Source of the DNA: Chara braunii
Lineage: Eukaryota; Streptophyta; Charophyceae; Charales; Characeae
DNA: 33,562 nucleotides
Assembly (NCBI GenBank): GCA_003427395.1
Contig: BFEA01000176.1
Span: forward strand, 2,321,442 to 2,355,003
Direction: 5' to 3'
Shown: positions 1 to 10,448 of the stretch, piece after piece
How positions within the stretch are numbered: the first letter of the stretch is position 1
How the letters are laid out: each line of letters begins with the position of its first letter
Made by a program: the position numbers and the translations under genes
Notes under the pieces: generated by a model
What the model was told of the DNA's origin: nothing
Databases searched by the model: none
What the model saw: only the letters and a program-made list of their open reading frames with translations

Positions 1-34
1 CTGCCTACGGTTTACCGGACAGTTCTGTTTGTGA

Positions 35-36
<2 letters not shown>

Positions 37-95
<59 letters not shown>
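37..95. repeat. (AT)n microsatellite
   Basis: An uninterrupted AT dinucleotide run of about 59 bases. It lies just left of the CCGAAC-rich block that opens a possible transposable element. Confidence 0.97.
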
Positions 96-98
<3 letters not shown>

Positions 99-173
99 GC
101 CGGCGTTCAGGATGGGCCGAACGCCCGAACCCAAACGCCCGAACGTACGGGACCCCTTCGGAAGGCGTTCGTC

Positions 174-966
174 CGTTCGGGCCGAACGCGGACCAAAAAC
201 AAAAACAAAAACAAGTTTTCAAAAAATTCTGAAACAAAAATATGTTATGTAGAAAAATAAACTAAACAACATTTGCCCGGGCACTACATCCAAATTCCTT
301 ACCAAATTTGAATTAAAAATCAAATCCAGAAAACAAACACTATGATAAAAATAAGAAAAAATAAAAAGAGAATTAAAATGAGTGAGTGTGCCAGCACCTT
401 TTCGACATCGCCATCTTTGCAGATTTTTAATTATGTTTTTGCATTGACAAATGCCCTGAAAATTTACAGATATGTAGTTTACATAACCAATAACTCATTA
501 AAAAGTTTGCAAAAAATAATAATTTTTTTTAGGCCCCGAAATAAAGTGAAAACAAAAGTTAAAAGTGAAAAAAAACGAAATAGTGAGTGGGCGAGCACGT
601 TTTGACACTCCCATCTTTGACGATTTTTAATGTTTTTTTGTCTTAGCAGAATGGCTTCAAAATTTATACGCGTGTAGGTTACATCATAGAGAACTTAAAA
701 AAAAAAATCAGAAAACAAAACTTATTAACAAAAGTTAAAAGTGAAAAAAAACAAAATAGTGAGTGGGCGAGCACGTTTTGACACCCCCATCTTTGACGAT
801 TTTTAATGTTTTTTTGGCTTAGCAGAATGGCTTCAAAATTTATAGGCGTGTAGGTTACATCATAGAGAACTCACAAAAACAAAAGTAAGAAAACAAAACT
901 TATTCTTAGGCCCCAAAATTGTTTTTGGCGGGGGCCGAACCTGGAGGTGTTCGGCCCCCGAACGGT
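174..966. mobile_element. Possible non-autonomous element with CCGAAC-rich ends
   Basis: The left end (174-210) reads CGTTCGGGCCGAAC and then, after a few bases, CCAAAAACAAA. The right end, read on the opposite strand from 966 inward, has CGTTCGGGGGCCGAAC and later CCAAAAACAA, so the ends are imperfect inverted copies. The right end also contains an 11-bp perfect hairpin at 930-959 (GGGGGCCGAAC, 8-base loop, complement). The interior is AT-rich, holds three tandem units and has no convincing protein. More CCGAACG motifs lie at 112-160, so the left boundary is uncertain. No target-site duplication was identified. It could instead be an ordinary complex repeat. Confidence 0.35.
381..910 (+). 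repeat. Three-unit tandem repeat (about 176-201 bp)
   Basis: Units start at 381, 582 and 758, each with AGTGAGTG followed by a GAGCACGTTTTGACAC-type block, CCATCTTTG and a T-rich stretch. Units two and three are nearly identical with a 176-bp period. Unit one is more diverged and longer. Each ends in A-rich DNA, and units one and three are followed by AGGCCCC. The short open frame across 342-605 is low-complexity and not a credible gene. Confidence 0.85.
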
Positions 967-1062
967 GAGGTGAGAGGGAGGATGGGGGGGGCGAGGCAAA
1001 AGGTACTGTTTTAGTGAAGCGATCGTCGGTCGAGTCAAAACCTGGGGGATGGGTGAATGGAT

Positions 1063-1085
1063 GGGAGGGTGGGTGGGTGGGTGGG
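1063..1085 (+). other. G-quadruplex-forming motif
   Basis: Six GGG runs are separated by single bases (GGGAGGGTGGGTGGGTGGG and onward) in a G-rich tract that runs to about 1120. Short-loop motifs of this type are among the most stable predicted G-quadruplexes. No adjacent gene gives it an evident role. Confidence 0.7.
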
Positions 1086-1469
1086 CAAACGCTTAGATGA
1101 GAGGGTGGATGGGTGGGTGGCGGGATGAGCGGATGACTGAATGATTGGAACTTGGACGTATGGATAGGGCTAGAGGAAGTGAAGGATGACGGTCGTGGGG
1201 AGGTGTATATTGTGGGGGGACTGGGGCCGAAGAGGATCTAATATCGTAGTCGAAGTGAAGGGGGACGGGAGGTTATTGTCGCTAGAATCTCGTGAGAAGA
1301 TGGAGAATGAAACGATCCCGGTGAGACAAGGAGAGGCGATAAGTATCGGGAAACTGTTGTGGAATGGCGCTGGAGAGGGATGACCAGTGCGCACACGAAG
1401 GGGAGGAAGACAAGGGGTTGTTGCAAGGGAAGAGGGGGGGACACTGACCCCGAGTACAGATGTACGGGG

Positions 1470-1503
<34 letters not shown>

Positions 1504-1848
1504 GGGGGGGGAAGGTTAATGTCGAAAGAGGAGAGGAGGGAGGGGGGTTGAGGCTGCGAACTCTGTTGAGAGAAAGGGTGGTCAAATGGAAGGGAGACTA
1601 ACGTAGTCCGTAAGGGGGGGAGTGAGGGGGAGAGGGAGGATGTTAGTATAGGATGACAATTAGAGTAGGCTGGGTCTCACTTCGTCGATGCTTCTTTCGT
1701 AGTCGTTTGGGAGACGAGCTGGCTTGAAAAATCCTTCGAAGAAATCTTCAGTTGTCCGCTGGGAAGCTCGAAATGGTCGTGTCCCCACTCTAGGTTCTCA
1801 ATTACGTACGTTGTCCCGTTGACCTAAGCACGAGCGCCGAGCTCCCTT
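1086..1848. other. G-rich intergenic DNA with an A32 run
   Basis: A strongly G-over-C skewed stretch with many GGGG runs. It holds a 32-base A homopolymer at 1470-1501 flanked by G tracts, possibly an old poly(A) tail. Open frames here are low-complexity products of the skew. I see no gene. Confidence 0.6.
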
Positions 1849-3346
1849 GTGGGGCGTGACCAGCTATGGCGTGAGCGAAGCTGGCATAGTGCGTTGAAGC
1901 GATGGTGTCTCGTCCAGATTCGAAATCGGTGGCGTGTTCGCGCGCGAGGGAGACCGCGGCGTTGGCGCTGTTGGGCGCTTACCGAATGGCACAGGCCAAG
2001 TACTAGAAATTCTCAGAAAAATTCAAGCAAAAATCATGACTCAGAGGAGCTATACAAAAAAAACTCAGGTGTTCTATCCATAGGAGCCTTCAGCCCGAAA
2101 CCAAACTGTCTTGGTGACAGTCAGCAGCCCAGCACGAAACCTTCCTCAGCATCCCATGTCCTCAATACCCAGTCTCTACCAGACCTCACACCCACAACTG
2201 CTAGGTTACAGAGTGGCGCGACCCACTCCAAAACAATCCCCTACCTGCTGGGCTACAGGGTGAAGCGACCCACCCCAGCTCCCGCCAATGTCGTCTGAGT
2301 ACTAGCTTGCCAAAAGAGAGTAAAGTGCCTTCCACCCTCGACATCTCCCCAGATCTCTCTAGCAGGCCTCTTTCCCCCGTACAGCTCGAGTTACAGGGCA
2401 GCGCGACCAAACCCCAGCGCCGACCAGCGCATTTCTGGCCTCGTCCATTTGCAAACCTCTGGGACCGTGGACATCAGCAGGCAACAGTCAAGCCACCAAT
2501 CATCATCACAACAGTAGTTTCAATACCTCCATCTCCTCCAGGCCCTGGTTGCACCAATCCATTTATCCCTCTCGACCGTCCTCCGGCAAGACTTACCATG
2601 ATAGAGCCACCATCTCCACCACTGCTATGCCCTATCTCAATCCTGCTGGCTAGCCCCTTCACCACAGGAAGCGTTTCACCCAACCATGCACCCCGTCAAC
2701 CCCTGCACCCAGCGGCCAACCTTTGAGAGATTCAAAGAATTTCCTAAGACACATAAATTTAACTCAGCACAAATGGCAGAGGGAACCCCTTCTACCCCCA
2801 CGAAAAGAGAGGAAGGGAGGGAAGGCTAGCCTCTCGTCCTATGGAGGTTCCAGCGTCTGTTTGAAGCTCGACTATACATGAAGGACTCACAAAGAAAATC
2901 CCCGAGATTACTCCTCCCCTAAAAAACGCCCCTATGTCCTTACACTGCCTCCGCCGGGAGGTGCCCCCTCACCTCGCCGGCCCCAGTTCAGAACAGCCCC
3001 CTAAACGGCCACTCCTGCTCTCTCAGCAGCATACAATTCCCCCTAGAGTATGCCCCCCCAGAGCTGGATTTCCCCCTGCCCTCCTGTCCCACCCCCTCCC
3101 AGTGAAACAGCCCTCTCTACCTCCCATCTTGCTGAAATCAGCGCCCCTTGTCCGGTCTCCCCAACCGCCATGCTGATCCGACCCAAAAATCCGCATGGCC
3201 CAGAAAAGGACAATCCCACAATACCGCCCCTACCCTCTCAAGGACAACACCTCCCACCTTGTGTAACCCTGGCAGGGAAGAGCTCCAATCCTGAAAAAGT
3301 AATCCGGATCAGCACCTGTGAGCCCAAACAATACAAAACCTCATGA
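1849..3346 (+). pseudogene. Decayed coding-like region, possibly retroelement ORF1
   Basis: I do not recognise a protein family. Overlapping open stretches at 1849-2298, 2307-2726, 2934-3176 and 3050-3346 are proline-, serine- and leucine-rich and broken by stops and frame changes. Within 2157-2430 the DNA repeats a motif of the form CAGATCTCTCT, then GGTTACAGGGC, then CCCAGC and CCGACCAGCG. Related DNA lies in the opposite orientation at 27217-27480, which marks this as part of a dispersed repeat. A proline-rich first ORF of a non-LTR retrotransposon is one possibility. No reverse transcriptase motif is visible nearby, so the assignment is weak. C-rich composition alone could also keep these frames open. 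Confidence 0.25.
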
Positions 3347-4107
3347 TGAGCCTCAAAGTTTTCATGCCCCCAAAAACAGACTAAAACTAAAACAACCATT
3401 CAAAGATTCCAAAAACTCGAAACATTCTCAGGACTCAAATCAGAACACACCAATTCAAAATCAACTATGAGCATCGAATTGAACACGCAGAACTAGAGAA
3501 TCCAAAGATCAAATCAGATTTGATAACTGTGGGACATCAATTCAGATTGACGAACCAATTTGCCAATCGTTTTCGGTACTCATCCTTTGAGATCAGAGCT
3601 GAGATCTGATTTACGAATCTCCGATTGAGAAATATTGCCCAGAAGTTATTTCAGAAACAATCAAGATTCACTCGAAATTCAGAAAATGATGAAAATCCGA
3701 ATTACATCGTCATCATTTTGATGAACATCAAGGATTACGACATGCGAACTTAAAAATCAGAATAGAAAAGACAAACAGGTAGTACAAAGTCAAGCTGATT
3801 ATCATGGAACAACCAAATCAGAAAACACTGCAAACTTAGAAATCAGAATAGAAAGGGTGATTATCATGGAACAACAAAATCAGAAAACATTATTGAACTC
3901 GAAGTCCTGCGATCATGCCGACACACAAAACTGCATCACCTGTGGCAGGCTTCGCTTGAGATGGCGATATGTCAAACTCGAAAAAGAAGGCATCTCAAAT
4001 CAGGTCGTCAGTGTCCTCCTTGAAGTGTTATTCTACCATGAAATGGACCCACGAAAAGTTGCAGTTTTTCACACAAAAAAGAGACATCTTGAAAGAAAGC
4101 CACAAAT
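3347..4107. other. AT-rich stretch with short direct repeats
   Basis: A run of A-rich DNA contains many ATCAGA and AATTCAGA words. Two direct repeats are clear: a CTTAAAAATCAGAATAGAAA block near 3748 recurs near 3833, and GATTATCATGGAACAAC at 3797 recurs at 3859. No gene is supported. Confidence 0.5.
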
Positions 4108-4554
4108 TTGCCTATGACTGGCTTGGTGGGAAGGGAAGGGGATGGATGGATCAAGTGGAATGGTCAGGGGAGGGGACAGGGAATGCCTTCCTCAGGCAGG
4201 ACTATAAGCTCAACTTTCCTGATTGGTTGCAGACAAGACCCCAGGATCCCCTCGAGGGCTCCGCAGGAGTTTCAGGACTTGTTCCCACTGTCTGAGAATT
4301 CTCTGGTGGATTTACAATGGCATGGTCTCGATGAATAGAACAGGCCACTATATCGACTCAGGAGGGGCTCTGCTAACATCATCAATTCCTATCAGGCGGA
4401 CATTTTTAGGCTGAAGAGGCAGGCTGCCTTCCACACTTTCATGGGACCCATTTTCCTGCAGGCGATGCTCCCTACCAATAGATCAGAGCCATCCTCTGCG
4501 ATGCTAGCAGTGACTGCTCATACCAGCACCGCTAGCATGACCAGTAGATGTTAA
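4108..4554 (+). pseudogene. Interrupted ORF of unknown function
   Basis: The frame opens at 4108, meets a TAG at 4336-4338, then stays open in the same frame to a TAA at 4552-4554, giving about 148 codons with one internal stop. The conceptual product is of ordinary composition, unlike most frames in this region, with Trp, Gln and Phe spread along it. I recognise no domain. A different frame just upstream (3969-4295) is also open. The pattern fits a decayed transposon or gene fragment, but a chance open stretch cannot be excluded. Confidence 0.2.
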
Positions 4555-6293
4555 AAAAAAGAAAAAAGAAAACAGGATTAGGACACTCTGCAGTTTGCAG
4601 CATTGCAGGGTCTTTCGAGTCAGGTTTCTTAGGTGATATGAAGCATGGACTGAACAAAATGGTGCCATTCGGGTGGTGGAGGCTTTTTCGAGTCATCTGC
4701 ATGTGGCCGTTGGCTGGTTTTCATTTCTTGCATGGCGTGGGGTATGCTGGGAAGTGCTGGGAAGTGGAACCCCATGGACGTGCATAGGTCGTGCAATATG
4801 GCAAGCAGTTTGCAAAAAATGAAATGATGCCGCTGGGAAAAAGAGTCATACTTCCGCAACCAACACAGCAGTTAAAAAGTGCAGCGTGAATATCCGGTGA
4901 CGGTGCCGCCCAAAAGTGCAGGCCAGAAGCGGTTTGGAGGTCTTTTTTCATGATTACCTCCATGCATTGTCGTTTTTCTCTTACCCACACAATGACCCCA
5001 TGCTGCCACACTTCAGAAACCAGAACTAAGCCTCCGCTAGTGGAACATGGCCCCTGGTTTCAGTTTATCAGTTGCATTTTGCAAAAAGAAAAAAACACAC
5101 TACAGTATACGCCCATTCATACGAAATCCACCTTCTGTTCACAGGTTGGAAAGAAAAAAAACAACAAAAAAAACCACTGGAGCATAGTGCAACATGTTTG
5201 CCGATTTTCGGCGACGGGTCCACAGGTTGTTCTGATGGAACCGGTCCGTGTAATGGAGTTACTGGAGTGGTTGTGGGAGATAGCTTCTCTTGGAGTTCCC
5301 GGAGGATGGAGAAAAGTGTGAAATCCTTGTGAGTACATGCCCCTCAGCTTGTGGGAGATAATAGCCTCTTCCGGAGGTGCAGGTCAAGTCTCCTCTTCTT
5401 GCCATGCTGGAGTGGTTACAGAGCATGCTTGATGTGGGTCTATTGTTACACTGGGCCACCCCAGACTGTTCTCTCCGAGACCCCTTTAAAGTTTAAACCA
5501 CCAGTACAACCCCCTGCCATTTTTCTCCAACGCGGCTGCATGAACGTTGCAACTTTCGCATGTCCGCTGCCAGAGCAAAACGGAATGCAGCATGAGTCCT
5601 ACTAAGGAGGCCTGCACCAGTTCGTTTGGTGTGCAGGACGTTTAGAGCCTCAGGAAAAAGAGGCTCGGAAGTACTGGTGGTCTTAGCCCCCCTCTGGGAA
5701 GGCTTCGACGCAAATGCATATGGACCCGCGCGACGCACCTATTTGTCCACTGCGTTAACGGCCTAAGAACGTGGAGGTACTGGTGGTCCATCAACTTCCC
5801 AACCTCCATTCGCCACTACTCCTTTCTCGTGTAACAGCTGCCTCACAGTTTCATTCCCCCAATCTTTCGCTTTCCATTCGTGTAATAGCATTCAACCAAA
5901 ACTCGCCGTCCTTCCCTCAGTAGGCACTTTGCATGCCTGGCTGCATCCTCTTTCCCTCTTGGATTACCGTGATTGTCTCTAAACGCCTTTTCATTACAGC
6001 CCAACACTGCCCCCAGGTTTTTCCGTGACCACTTCGTAGGCAAGCAGTTCGTCGGTATGTGCATGCATCTCCCAAAACTTTCTCAGACTGTATTCTGCTC
6101 TACCTCTGAATACAATTTGAAATTTGAATGTACCGAGTGTCTTCTTCTATAGAGTTTCCACAGAAATGTGTAGTGCTCCTGGCTCCACGCTCCTAAGGCA
6201 GGCATGTGGCCAACAGGAGATGCAATTCGGTGGCCAGATGAGTGGGAATCGACTGTTCTGGACATTCATTACAATCATTGGTGTTGCCTGCTG
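4555..6293. other. Intergenic DNA, no feature recognised
   Basis: Only short, mutually overlapping open frames occur on both strands, none with a recognisable motif. No tRNA-like, snRNA-like or strong repeat structure was seen. Confidence 0.5.
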
Positions 6294-6434
6294 ACAGTCT
6301 GCTTTCAACAAGGGTCAAAGAGTTCATCACCCAAAGCATCAATATGGGGATTCCGTAGATTGCCAAAGGTTCAGCCTCTCCTGATGAGTCGCTGCAAGTC
6401 CGAGAAAACAATCTCTGATCATCAGTTTTTATTT
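6294..6434 (+). repeat. Dispersed repeat, copy 1, containing a hammerhead-like core
   Basis: This segment, from GACAGTCTGC to ATCAGTTTTTA, aligns along its length with 8692-8836. Shared words include TTCAACAAGGGTCAAAG, ATCAATATGGG, AGATTG and CTGATGAGT. It is followed by a T-rich tract, as is copy 2. Similarity fades outside the segment. The conserved part ends just after the hammerhead-like core. Confidence 0.85.
6357..6414 (+). ncRNA. Hammerhead ribozyme-like core, copy 1 (degenerate)
   Basis: Order on the strand: AGATTG (stem III, 3' side), a short stem I around AGG/CCT, CTGATGA at 6381-6387, a stem II hairpin with loop TGCAA, GAAAAC, then CAATCT (stem III, 5' side). AGATTG and CAATCT pair perfectly over six bases. 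Known hammerheads need CUGANGA, GAAA and a UH cleavage step. Here the triplet after stem III is GCC, the GAAA box is shifted to GAAAAC and stem II has mismatches. This copy is therefore probably inactive. The topology would leave stem III open. Confidence 0.5.
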
Positions 6435-7845
6435 CTTTTGGTCGTTTTTTTTTTTTTTTTGGATGCTCACAGGACCCACCCCAACCTACCTCTTTCTTCT
6501 TCCTTAGCATAACCCCTGCTTCCCAATCTACGGGGGCACTTGTTGGCCCTGCCTTGGATATACCAGACAGCAGTTGCAGGCACTAGTACGAGGCCAGGAC
6601 AACTCTCCCAGCCATAGTTGAAGCACTATCGAACGAGCCCTGTCGCATGGGTACTTCGGTCGCCAAGCATGATTGTCCTATACACTTTTTTTTCTCTCTG
6701 AGCACCAGCCCGGGTTGGTCACACAGCGAGTATTCCATAGGGCCACCCCCTAGGCAGTGTCTGACCAAGGTCTTACCCGAGACAGGCCCTGACCCAATCC
6801 GGGCGACATGTTCCTAGCATAGCCTACTATTGTTGTATTAGGGGTTGTGTTATCATTGAGGTTAGTGGTCTGATTCACATTGAGGGGGACCAGTTCACCA
6901 CAGGGTAGTATTCCTTTTGGTATTTGCATTTTTTCTTGGGATGTGTATTTTTTTGCTGGTATGCTTGTTGTTGTCTTTTCCCTGCTTCTGGTTGTTGCCT
7001 TTTCCCTCCTTTGTGTGCCTTCCAGTGTGTGTCGTCTGCCCTCCCGCCTCCCCCCTGCCCTCCAGCCTGTGTTCCCTTGCTGTTTTTGTCTTCCCCTGTG
7101 CCTCCGCTCAATGTGCCCTCTGGTCATCCTACAGCGAATTGGCCCATTACCCCTTGCGTCGTTGTCTTGTGCCTCCCCCCTTCTTCTGTGTCTCTTGTGA
7201 CGTACTATTGTGTGTCTTCTTCTTCTTCTTCTTCTTCTTCTTCTTCTTCTTCTTCTTCTTCTTCTTCTTCTTCTTTGTTGTGATGTACTACTGTGTGTAT
7301 TCTGATTCGTCCACAGCTGCATTTGAGGCATAGATGCTCCGTGCTTAGTCTTTCCCTGCCTTCCACTACTGGATGCGTCTGTTTCACGCCTGCTGTCATT
7401 TCGGTAAGCACACAAGCCGTTTTTTTGCCACACCCTGTTCAGTTTGCCCTAGCTGCATTGTCGATAGAGTACACTACACTAGTACACCTGCTAGAGTGCC
7501 CCTCGCAAGTTTCCGTCGATAGTTAGTCACTCCCTCCAGTGCCCTCAGGTTATGCCGAACTACGTTGTAGCTGGCCTGGCACAGTGTTCATGCCATGGCA
7601 TGCCCACTTGCACACACCATCTACACACGCACAATTGTGCATTTCAAGCAGACAGCTGTGTAGGCATCTGCTGCTCACTCACACAACCGTGGGCGCCCTT
7701 ACACTTGGGGGCATCGGGTCAACAACCACACCATTCTGGCCAGCCTTGCACTCTCCATCTTATGGTTGCTTGACGCTTCGGGGGGGGTCTGATGTTGATA
7801 TTAGGATTCACTAGAACACATACACATATTCATGCACATGCAACC
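6435..7845. other. Intergenic DNA with pyrimidine-rich tract and (CTT)n
   Basis: A T-rich run sits at 6446-6461. A T/C/G-skewed stretch spans roughly 6900-7200, and a CTT trinucleotide run covers 7215-7275. The long Arg-, Glu-, Ser- or Phe-rich open frames here come from the CTT run. No gene is supported. Confidence 0.7.
7215..7275 (+). repeat. (CTT)n microsatellite
   Basis: About 20 CTT units in a row. It produces long homopolymeric amino-acid runs in all six frames, none of them coding evidence. Confidence 0.97.
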
Positions 7846-7881
7846 TGAAAGAATGCTTGCACTCTGTACCTGCGAGGAGTG

Positions 7882-7938
<57 letters not shown>
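7846..7938 (+). repeat. Short dispersed repeat followed by (CA)n
   Basis: The block near 7848-7881 (CTGAAAGAATGCTTGCACT, then CTGCGAGGAGTGAA) has a diverged counterpart at about 9154-9192 (CTGAAAGGATGTTTGTACT, then CTGTGAGGAATGAA). A pure CA microsatellite follows at 7884-7938. The counterpart is preceded by a CA-rich tract instead. Confidence 0.75.
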
Positions 7939-7940
<2 letters not shown>

Positions 7941-8239
7941 ATCAGTTATGTTTGTCAGTCTTTCTTCTTCTGTCTGTCCTCCCTCTGTTTTTTTCTAAGA
8001 TTTTTTGTGTGCCCAACTGAGCACCCTTAAGTCGAGCCAAACAGTTGGTGGTTCCTCGTTTGGAGTGCCTACTGCACTCTTATGGGGGCCGCTCAGTTCG
8101 GGATGTCTGTGTTGCCTGTAGGTGATGACGGATGCTCGTCAGAGTGTTTCCCTGGCTCAGTGGATGGTGGGAACCAACAGTCTGTGGGGTTCACCCGTGA
8201 TGTGAGTAGGTGATGTGTTGCTTTGCTCCATGTTGGGTG

Positions 8240-8690
8240 TGTGGACGGTCTTGTCTGCGCTCTGCCACTGCCTTGCTGCCTGTCCCGCTTGCCTCGCAAG
8301 TCGTTCTTGGCAAGCTGCTGTCTTCGCTGTGTGGTGTGGCCGGGTTGCGGTTTTGCCTTGCGTTTCGCTGCTTCGCTGCCTCGCCGCCCTTCCGCTGGTT
8401 GTGCCTTCCGTGTCCTTTGCCTGCGCGTCGTGTAGTTCGGTTGCCGTGTTGGTGTTGCCTTGTGCTTCACAGCGTGGTTGCTCTGCTGCGTGTCCGCTCG
8501 CCCTGTCATCCCTTGCAGTGTGGTTGTCTTGGTGGTGTTGCCTGGTGCTTCACTGCTTGGTTGCCGTGCTGTGAGTCCTGCGTGCCGTGTCTTTCCTTGC
8601 AGTTGTCTTTGGTGTTGTGCAGCCGTGTTGCCTCTACTGCGTTGCCTGGTGCTCCGCAGGGTTGCTGCCCGCTGCTATGTTCCACTTGGG
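8240..8690. repeat. T/G/C-skewed low-complexity tract with imperfect tandem repeats
   Basis: Adenine is very rare on the + strand. The motif GTTGCCTNGTGCTYC recurs near 8453, 8537 and 8640, separated by about 85-100 bases. A 343-codon open frame (8210-9241, +) and a Lys/Arg/Gln-rich frame on the other strand (8093-8509) exist because stop codons need A. Neither shows a domain, and the Cys-rich product looks artefactual. I do not call a gene. Confidence 0.6.
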
Positions 8691-8691
8691 G

Positions 8692-8836
8692 ACAGTCTGC
8701 CTTCAACAAGGGTCAAAGGGTGCATGACCCAAACCATCAATATGGGCATTCAGCAGATTGTGAAGGGTTGAGCCTCCTGATGAGTGGGTGCAACTCCGAC
8801 GAAACAATCTTTCATGATTTCATCATCAATTTTTAT
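8692..8836 (+). repeat. Dispersed repeat, copy 2, containing a hammerhead-like core
   Basis: Direct-orientation partner of 6294-6434. Upstream of the ribozyme-like core it can form a small hairpin at 8711-8731 (GGGTCA paired with TGACCC), which copy 1 retains only imperfectly. A T-rich tract follows the repeat. Confidence 0.85.
8755..8810 (+). ncRNA. Hammerhead ribozyme-like core, copy 2
   Basis: AGATTG, a short stem I around AGG/CCT, an intact CTGATGA box at 8777-8783, a stem II hairpin with outer pairs GT/AC and inner GG/CC around one mismatch, an intact CGAAAC at 8800-8805, then AATCT completing a six-base stem III. Both conserved core boxes are as in active hammerheads. The position before cleavage reads GTG where GUH is required, so cleavage would be poor or absent. 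Spacing of all parts agrees with the other two copies. Confidence 0.6.
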
Positions 8837-9519
8837 TATTATTTTTGTCAGTCTTTGTTATTTCTTGTGTACGTTTTTCCCTTCTTGTTGACTGTGGTCT
8901 GGCTGGTTACCGTTTGCCTCGACGTTTTTCTCTTGTTTGGTTTGTGTTGTTTGTTTTCTCCTTGCCTTGTGTACTTTGTGTGTCTGGCGCTATGTGTGAC
9001 GACCTTTCACGCCCAAGCTCGAGACTATTTCAGTTTTACCTTTGAAGTGGTTTCACTGATGATGTTCCTGATTATGTCACGTTGGGGATATCATATACCT
9101 GTGTGTTCATACACACACATCTCTACACAAACACACCACACACACAGACACCATCTGAAAGGATGTTTGTACTGTGTAGCTGTGAGGAATGAATGCACTG
9201 CTTCCCTAGGCACACCCAAATTGTTCTTGTCCTGTCTGTAGCCATGGCCTCCTACCATAAGCCACAGGCTATCTTGTCCATACGTTTGCTGCAACCCAGT
9301 CCATCAATCACCTTGCCTTTGTCGCTGCTTTGTTTGTCTCCACGTGCATTAAGGGTGGAACACCTTGTCCCCACCTCTCCTTCTTCCCCTGCCCTTCTCT
9401 TCGTTCTTCTTTGCCCTTCCTCCTCGCTCTACACTGCCGACTGTCAATGGAAGCACTTTTGTGATAGAACGCATGCATTTGCATACCCCTCTTCTATGGC
9501 ACTCAACCACAAATTTTTA
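8837..9519. other. Intergenic DNA, T-rich then CA-rich
   Basis: Follows repeat copy 2. It contains the diverged partner (about 9154-9192) of the short repeat at 7848. The open frames are continuations of low-complexity frames. No gene is supported. Confidence 0.5.
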
Positions 9520-9800
9520 TTTTCTTTGGGACAATTTTCCAATCTATTCGGGGGGAGCCGCACGTGCTGGGAACCGGGCCCAGCGTCCCGTTACAAACAT
9601 ATTGGAGAACATATACGGAAAAGCTCAGGATACCGGCGCTGACCTTACACTTATTTTATTTTTTTGGAGGGATTACAGGAGGATTTACATGTGATACAAA
9701 CTTAGTAGCGAATAAATATGATAATGCTCTGGGTAAAGCTCCCAGTTCCCGGTCTTTATGTTGGGAGGCTGGCCCCTTTTCTCCGAAAAAAAATAAATAA
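9520..9800. repeat. Dispersed repeat with CTGGGAACCGGGCC motifs and A-rich end
   Basis: Near 9541-9600 the DNA reads CTATTCGGGGGGAGCCGCAC, then GCTGGGAACCGGGCCCAGCG. The same block occurs inverted at 27960-28075. A second part (9744-9800) has CCCAGTTCCCGG and ends CCTTTTCTCCGAAAAAAAATA, like the TTTTTTCCGA(A)n end at 28077-28100. The A-rich end suggests a retroposed family. The two halves here may be facing copies or one rearranged copy. Confidence 0.55.
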
Positions 9801-10184
9801 AAATAACACGAAAACGATAATGCTTCTGCAAATCAAAGATAGACGAAGAACAACACGTTTGTTATGGTGAATGGCTTACAACATACCGACTTGGCCTCTG
9901 GCGCTGACACCATGAATGGACACCTTGTGAAGAGTACCAGCTGCAAACTCAACGCCGAACTCGGGTGCAAAGATATGAACCAGAGCACAGCAGCAGATTT
10001 CATGCGTGTATAATCTGTGGATGTATTGGTGACCACCCCACACACCCACCCACACCCACACTCACACACAAGCCGTTTAAGAACTTTAAGTGCCACTAAT
10101 GGTATACTCGTAGTTACTCGATGCGGGTGACTTATACCCACAAAACGTGAGATAACGCCCGGAGCTTTGACTTCTACCCATCCT
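9801..10184. other. Intergenic DNA with a CA/CCCA-rich patch
   Basis: A CACAC/CCCAC-rich patch lies at about 10032-10073. Nothing else was recognised. Confidence 0.5.
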
Positions 10185-10448
10185 CGCTCTACAGATCCTA
10201 AAGTGCCTTTTTCCATCGATAGATTCGATACACATGCACTCTCCGGGAATAAACACAACTACTTTTACGTAGAACCAGTGTGCAATTCGCACAGAAGGAT
10301 ATCATCCTTCGCTCTACAGATCCTAAAGCGCCTTTTCCATCGATACACATGCACCCTCCGGGAATAAAACCACTACTACTTTTACGTAGAACCAGTGTGC
10401 AATTCGCATGTAGAACCAGTGTCCAATTCGCACAGAAGGATCTCATCC
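10185..10448 (+). repeat. Tandem repeat, 125-bp period
   Basis: CGCTCTACAGATCCTAAAG begins at 10185 and again at 10310. Both units continue through CCATCGAT, CTCCGGGAATAAA, CTTTTACGTAGAACCAGTG and GCACAGAAGGAT. The second unit carries an extra internal copy of GTAGAACCAGTGTSCAATTCGCA. Open frames across both units are repeat-driven. Confidence 0.92.

Noticed and set aside
6750-7433. 227-codon frame on the - strand with a long Arg run
   Set aside because: It is created by the CTT microsatellite; the rest is low-complexity and matches no family I know.
8210-9241. 343-codon open frame on the + strand
   Set aside because: It lies in an A-poor tract where stops are rare, is Cys/Leu/Val-rich without any domain, and runs through dispersed repeat copy 2.
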